Part shown: positions 3,795 through 5,100 of the stretch, piece after piece
Layout: the number at the start of each line of letters is the position of its first letter
Position numbering within the stretch: position 1 is the stretch's first letter
Assembly: GCA_029288535.1 (NCBI GenBank)
Contig: JARIGY010000083.1
Location: 1-5,100, forward strand
Direction of reading: 5' to 3'
DNA length: 5,100 nucleotides
From: Candidatus Tayloriibacteriota bacterium
GTDB lineage: Bacteria > Patescibacteriota > Minisyncoccia > Phycocordibacterales > JAKAEA01
Position numbers and translations under genes: made by a program
Notes under the pieces: model-generated
The model's database searches: none
What the model saw: only the letters and a program-made list of their open reading frames with translations
What the model was told of the DNA's origin: nothing

Positions 3795-5100
3795 ATTTCA
3801 ATACTTTCTTCAGATACTGCCCGGTGTAACTTTTTGGATTGTTGGCCACTTCTTCCGGCGTGCCTTTTGCTACCACCTTGCCGCCGCCGACTCCGCCTTC
3901 CGGCCCGATGTCGATGATATAATCGGCGGATTTGATAAGGTCCATATTGTGCTCGATGACCATGACCGTATTGCCTTTGTCGACAAGTTTTTGGAGGATT
4001 TCTATAAGCTTGCGCACGTCTTCATAATGCAAACCGATCGTCGGTTCATCGAGAAGGTAAATCGTTTTCTGGATATGCGGCTTGTAGAGTTCGGAAGAGA
4101 TCTTCACGCGCTGCGCTTCGCCGCCCGAAAGCGTCGTGGCAGACTGGCCGAGCTCTAGATAGCCGAGACCGACTTCGTTGAGCGTTACAAGCCGGTCGGA
4201 AATGGCCGGAATATCCTTGAAGAATTCCATCGCTTCTTCGACAGTCATTTTGAGCACGTCGTAAATGCTTTTCTTCTTGTATTTTATTTCTAATGTTTCT
4301 TTCATGAAGCGCCTGCCGTCACAGACATCGCACGGCACATAGACAGTCGGCAGGAAACTCATCTCGACAGCGATCTCGCCATTGCCCTGGCACGCTTCGC
4401 AGCGCCCGCCTTTGACGTTGAATGAAAAGCGGTTGGCTTTCCAGCCGCGAGCTCGGGCTTCGGGCTCGGAAGCAAACATGTCGCGGATGAATGTCCAGGC
4501 TCCGGTATATGTCGCAGGGTTTGAGCGCGGCGTGCGGCCGATGGCGCTCTGGTCGATAAGAATCGCCCGGCCGACGTATTCGGTACCGTGGAAACTCGAA
4601 GCGTTGAATACTTCGTTGGTGCGGTACTTGCGATCAAAACGTGCCTGAAGATTTTTGTGGATGATCTCGTACATGAACGTCGACTTTCCGGAACCGGAAA
4701 CGCCTGTCACCATGACAAGCCGGCCGAGCGGCACGTCGATATCCATATTTTTAATATTGAAGACATTGCCTCCGCGGATCATGATCTTGCCCTTGTCCTG
4801 GTCGCGGCGCTCGTCGGGAACTTCTATGCTCGTTTCGCCGCGCAGATACGAAAGCGTGAGGGATTTTGAATCGTTCTTTTTGGCAGTAAGCAGCTTGTCG
4901 AGCTCGCCCGCAACGACGATATTGCCGCCATGGATTCCCGCTCCGGGACCGATATCGACAAGATAATCCGACGCGAAAATAGTGTCTTCATCGTGCTCGA
5001 CGACAATGATGGTGTTGCCCGTATCGCGGAGGTTGAGGAGCGTTTTGATAAGCCGCTCATTGTCGCGCTGATGCAAACCGATAGTCGGTTCGTCCAAAAC
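3793..5100 (-). CDS. uvrA: Excinuclease ABC subunit A, C-terminal half (runs off right edge)
   Basis: UvrA is the damage-sensing ATPase that dimerises and loads UvrB onto lesions. The visible 435 residues run from the Walker B of the first nucleotide-binding domain to the natural C-terminus. VLDEPTIGLHQRDN (1-14) and the switch histidine H36 complete domain I. Domain II has Walker A GVSGSGKST (133-141), the conserved IDQSAIGRTPRSNPATYTG (182-200), and a zinc finger CX2C-X19-CX2C with C234, C237, C257 and C260. It also has the ABC signature LSGGEAQR (324-331), Walker B LLDEP (349-353) and switch H384. The C-terminus ends TGQYLKKVLK, typical of the family. All catalytic motifs of the visible half are intact. 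The start lies beyond 5100, so the TTG at 5097 is an internal leucine codon. The gene is convergent with the 78-residue protein gene. uvrB is not in view. Confidence 0.97.
   Translation of the reverse strand, partial: VLDEPTIGLHQRDNERLIKTLLNLRDTGNTIIVVEHDEDTIFASDYLVDIGPGAGIHGGNIVVAGELDKLLTAKKNDSKSLTLSYLRGETSIEVPDERRDQDKGKIMIRGGNVFNIKNMDIDVPLGRLVMVTGVSGSGKSTFMYEIIHKNLQARFDRKYRTNEVFNASSFHGTEYVGRAILIDQSAIGRTPRSNPATYTGAWTFIRDMFASEPEARARGWKANRFSFNVKGGRCEACQGNGEIAVEMSFLPTVYVPCDVCDGRRFMKETLEIKYKKKSIYDVLKMTVEEAMEFFKDIPAISDRLVTLNEVGLGYLELGQSATTLSGGEAQRVKISSELYKPHIQKTIYLLDEPTIGLHYEDVRKLIEILQKLVDKGNTVMVIEHNMDLIKSADYIIDIGPEGGVGGGKVVAKGTPEEVANNPKSYTGQYLKKVLK

Noticed and set aside
5095..5097. uvrA starting at the TTG at 5097.
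   Set aside because: This codon is the leucine of the Walker B motif VLDEPT. The gene continues beyond the window.
1..5100. CRISPR array, insertion sequence, prophage or defence system.
   Set aside because: There are no direct repeats with regular spacers, no terminal inverted repeats, no transposase or integrase and no recognised defence genes. The only tandem similarity is the expected duplication of ATPase domains in UvrA.

Overview
The window looks like a chromosomal segment from an uncultivated bacterium of the Candidate Phyla Radiation (Patescibacteria, Parcubacteria-like). This is an inference from gene structure, not a taxonomic match. It rests on three observations: a UvrC that ends right after its RNase H-like nuclease domain with no C-terminal helix-hairpin-helix domain, large genes with no Shine-Dalgarno sequence and promoters abutting their start codons, and compact single-gene units with strong intrinsic terminators. 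TGA is used as a stop codon (gene ending at 3369), so the UGA-glycine code of Gracilibacteria/Absconditabacteria does not apply here.

Layout from left to right. 1-353 (-): N-terminal part of a GlmU-type nucleotidyltransferase, running off the left edge. 462-537 (-): tRNA-Ala(UGC) with encoded CCA and its own promoter. 579-1541 (-): D-alanine--D-alanine ligase (ddl), preceded by an extended -10 promoter that predicts a leaderless mRNA. 1584-1625: strong terminator for the next gene upstream. 1646-1774 (-): 42-residue basic zinc-ribbon protein with a structured leader. 1865-3112 (-): uvrC. 3166-3369 (+): 67-residue acidic protein of unknown function, divergent from uvrC, with overlapping promoters and a perfect terminator. 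3519-3755 (+): 78-residue protein (helix plus Cys/His cluster) with a strong promoter, Shine-Dalgarno sequence and terminator. 3793-5100 (-): C-terminal half of uvrA, running off the right edge.

Two known themes are present. The uvrA and uvrC genes belong to nucleotide-excision repair, but they are separate transcription units flanking two small plus-strand genes, and uvrB is not in the window. The glmU-type gene and ddl belong to peptidoglycan precursor synthesis (UDP-GlcNAc and D-Ala-D-Ala), with tRNA-Ala between them. The three small genes have clear Shine-Dalgarno sequences, whereas the three large genes whose starts are visible do not. No mobile element, CRISPR array, phage gene or defence system is visible. 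The least explained content is the three small proteins around the repair genes, two of which carry cysteine pairs typical of zinc binding. No intergenic stretch exceeds about 150 bases.
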